Source: JAWUWD01 sp034112085 (GTDB lineage: Bacteria; Bacteroidota; Bacteroidia; Cytophagales; Cyclobacteriaceae). From it: DNA of 7,020 nucleotides. Under the pieces are notes generated by a model. The model saw only the letters and a program-made list of their open reading frames with translations, had not been told where the DNA came from and made no database searches. The DNA is taken from NCBI GenBank assembly GCA_034112085.1, contig JAWUWD010000082.1, positions 1 through 7,020 on the forward strand, written 5' to 3'. This document shows positions 6,625 through 7,020 of this stretch, in pieces (positions within the stretch are counted from its first letter, which is position 1; each line of letters starts with the position of its first letter). A program made the position numbers and the translations under genes.

Positions 6625-6921
6625 ATGTTAATACGAACAGTAAGAATGACTTTTGAGGAAAGAAACGTTAAGGAATTTCTTGAAATATTTGAAGAAAGTA
6701 AGCAAAGTATCAAAGGGTTTGAGGGTTGCCTGCACTTAGAGTTATTACAAGATTACCACTTACCTAATGTATTCTTGACCTACAGTCATTGGGAAAATGA
6801 TGGAGCTCTAGACAACTACCGCCACTCTGATCTGTTTGAGAAAGTCTGGGCTAAAACAAAACCATTATTCTCTGATAAACCAGTGGCTTTCTCCTCACAG
6901 AGACTTCAAACAATAGACTAA
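6625..6921 (+). CDS. Antibiotic biosynthesis monooxygenase (ABM) fold protein
   Basis: A 98-residue dimeric alpha-beta (ferredoxin-like) protein of the ABM family, which includes small cofactor-free quinol monooxygenases, haem-degrading enzymes and many proteins of unknown role. Visible family features are the opening strand LIRTVRMTF (2-10), IKGFEGCLHLEL (29-40), the central strand FLTYSHWEN (50-58), ALDNYRHSDLFEKVW (61-75) and a final strand around VAFSSQRL. The length is normal. The ATG at 6625 was chosen over an in-frame TTG at 6589 that would overlap the preceding gene, since the conserved strand begins right after the ATG. The 25-bp gap suggests one operon with the DUF62 gene. The residues do not allow me to say whether it is an oxygenase, and the name should not be read as a role in antibiotic synthesis. 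Confidence 0.87.
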   Translation: MLIRTVRMTFEERNVKEFLEIFEESKQSIKGFEGCLHLELLQDYHLPNVFLTYSHWENDGALDNYRHSDLFEKVWAKTKPLFSDKPVAFSSQRLQTID

Positions 6922-6940
6922 AAAAACTTCAAGATTAGTA

Positions 6941-6971
6941 TTGTATAATATCAAATCTTTAAACATCTTTG
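6941..6971 (+). promoter_or_regulatory. Bacteroidota-type promoter for the tRNA-Leu gene
   Basis: TTG at 6941-6943, a 20-base spacer, and CATCTTTG at 6964-6971 form a near match to the Bacteroidota consensus TTG-N19-21-TAnnTTTG, with one mismatch. The expected transcript start near 6977 lies about nine bases before the mature tRNA, as is usual for stable RNA genes. Confidence 0.55.
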
Positions 6972-6985
6972 CATCCCAATTAGAT

Positions 6986-7020
6986 GCCCAGGTGGCGGAT
7001 CTGGTAGACGCGCACGACTC
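6986..7020 (+). tRNA. tRNA-Leu, 5' part only (anticodon probably CAA)
   Basis: The acceptor strand GCCCAGG is followed by TG and the D arm GCGGATCTGGTAGACGCG, the typical start of bacterial class II tRNA-Leu. The anticodon stem 5' strand is then CACGA, followed by loop bases C32, T33 and C34, where the window ends. The first anticodon base is therefore C, leaving CAA or CAG. The stem CACGA with loop CTC is most often continued as CTCAAAA in tRNA-Leu(CAA), so that is the better guess. The 3' half, variable arm and acceptor partner are outside the window. Confidence 0.88.

Noticed and set aside
1..7020. Mobile element, CRISPR array, toxin-antitoxin or defence system
   Set aside because: No transposase, integrase, spaced direct repeats, terminal inverted repeats or recognisable defence genes were found; the genes are housekeeping types.

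Overview
The window looks like ordinary chromosome from a member of the Bacteroidota, most likely a Cytophagales-type bacterium. The reasons are the low G+C content, mostly A-rich leaders instead of strong Shine-Dalgarno sites, promoter-like TTG-N~20-TAnnTTTG sequences, and proteins of typical Bacteroidota form: a ComEC without a metal-binding C-terminal domain, a PhoH/YbeZ ATPase beginning MVEKIITLENISL, and a SAM hydroxide adenosyltransferase-like protein. The phylum call is fairly firm. The order is an inference.

The left two thirds (1-5606) read on the minus strand. In transcription order they are: phoH-like ATPase (5606-4662), a GNAT acetyltransferase coupled to its end (4657-4223), comEC (4168-2078), an orphan periplasmic family-3 solute-binding protein (1987-1124), and a site-2 protease (935 to beyond the left edge). 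The first two are almost certainly one transcript. comEC lies 54 bp further on, behind a perfect 12-bp inverted repeat that touches its start codon. The binding-protein gene and the protease have longer spacers and may have their own promoters.

A divergent 222-bp promoter region (5607-5828) separates this block from plus-strand genes: a SAM hydroxide adenosyltransferase/DUF62-like protein (5829-6599) and a small antibiotic-biosynthesis-monooxygenase-fold protein (6625-6921), probably one operon. The right edge cuts a tRNA-Leu gene (from 6986) that has a well-placed Bacteroidota-type promoter.

There is no sign of a mobile element, CRISPR array, prophage or defence island, and I do not claim a new system. 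The points most worth a second look are the apparent loss of all three catalytic-triad residues in the DUF62 protein, the perfect hairpin abutting comEC, the lone amino-acid-binding protein without a transporter, and the missing ATG of the site-2 protease. No stretch longer than 300 bases lacks a gene.
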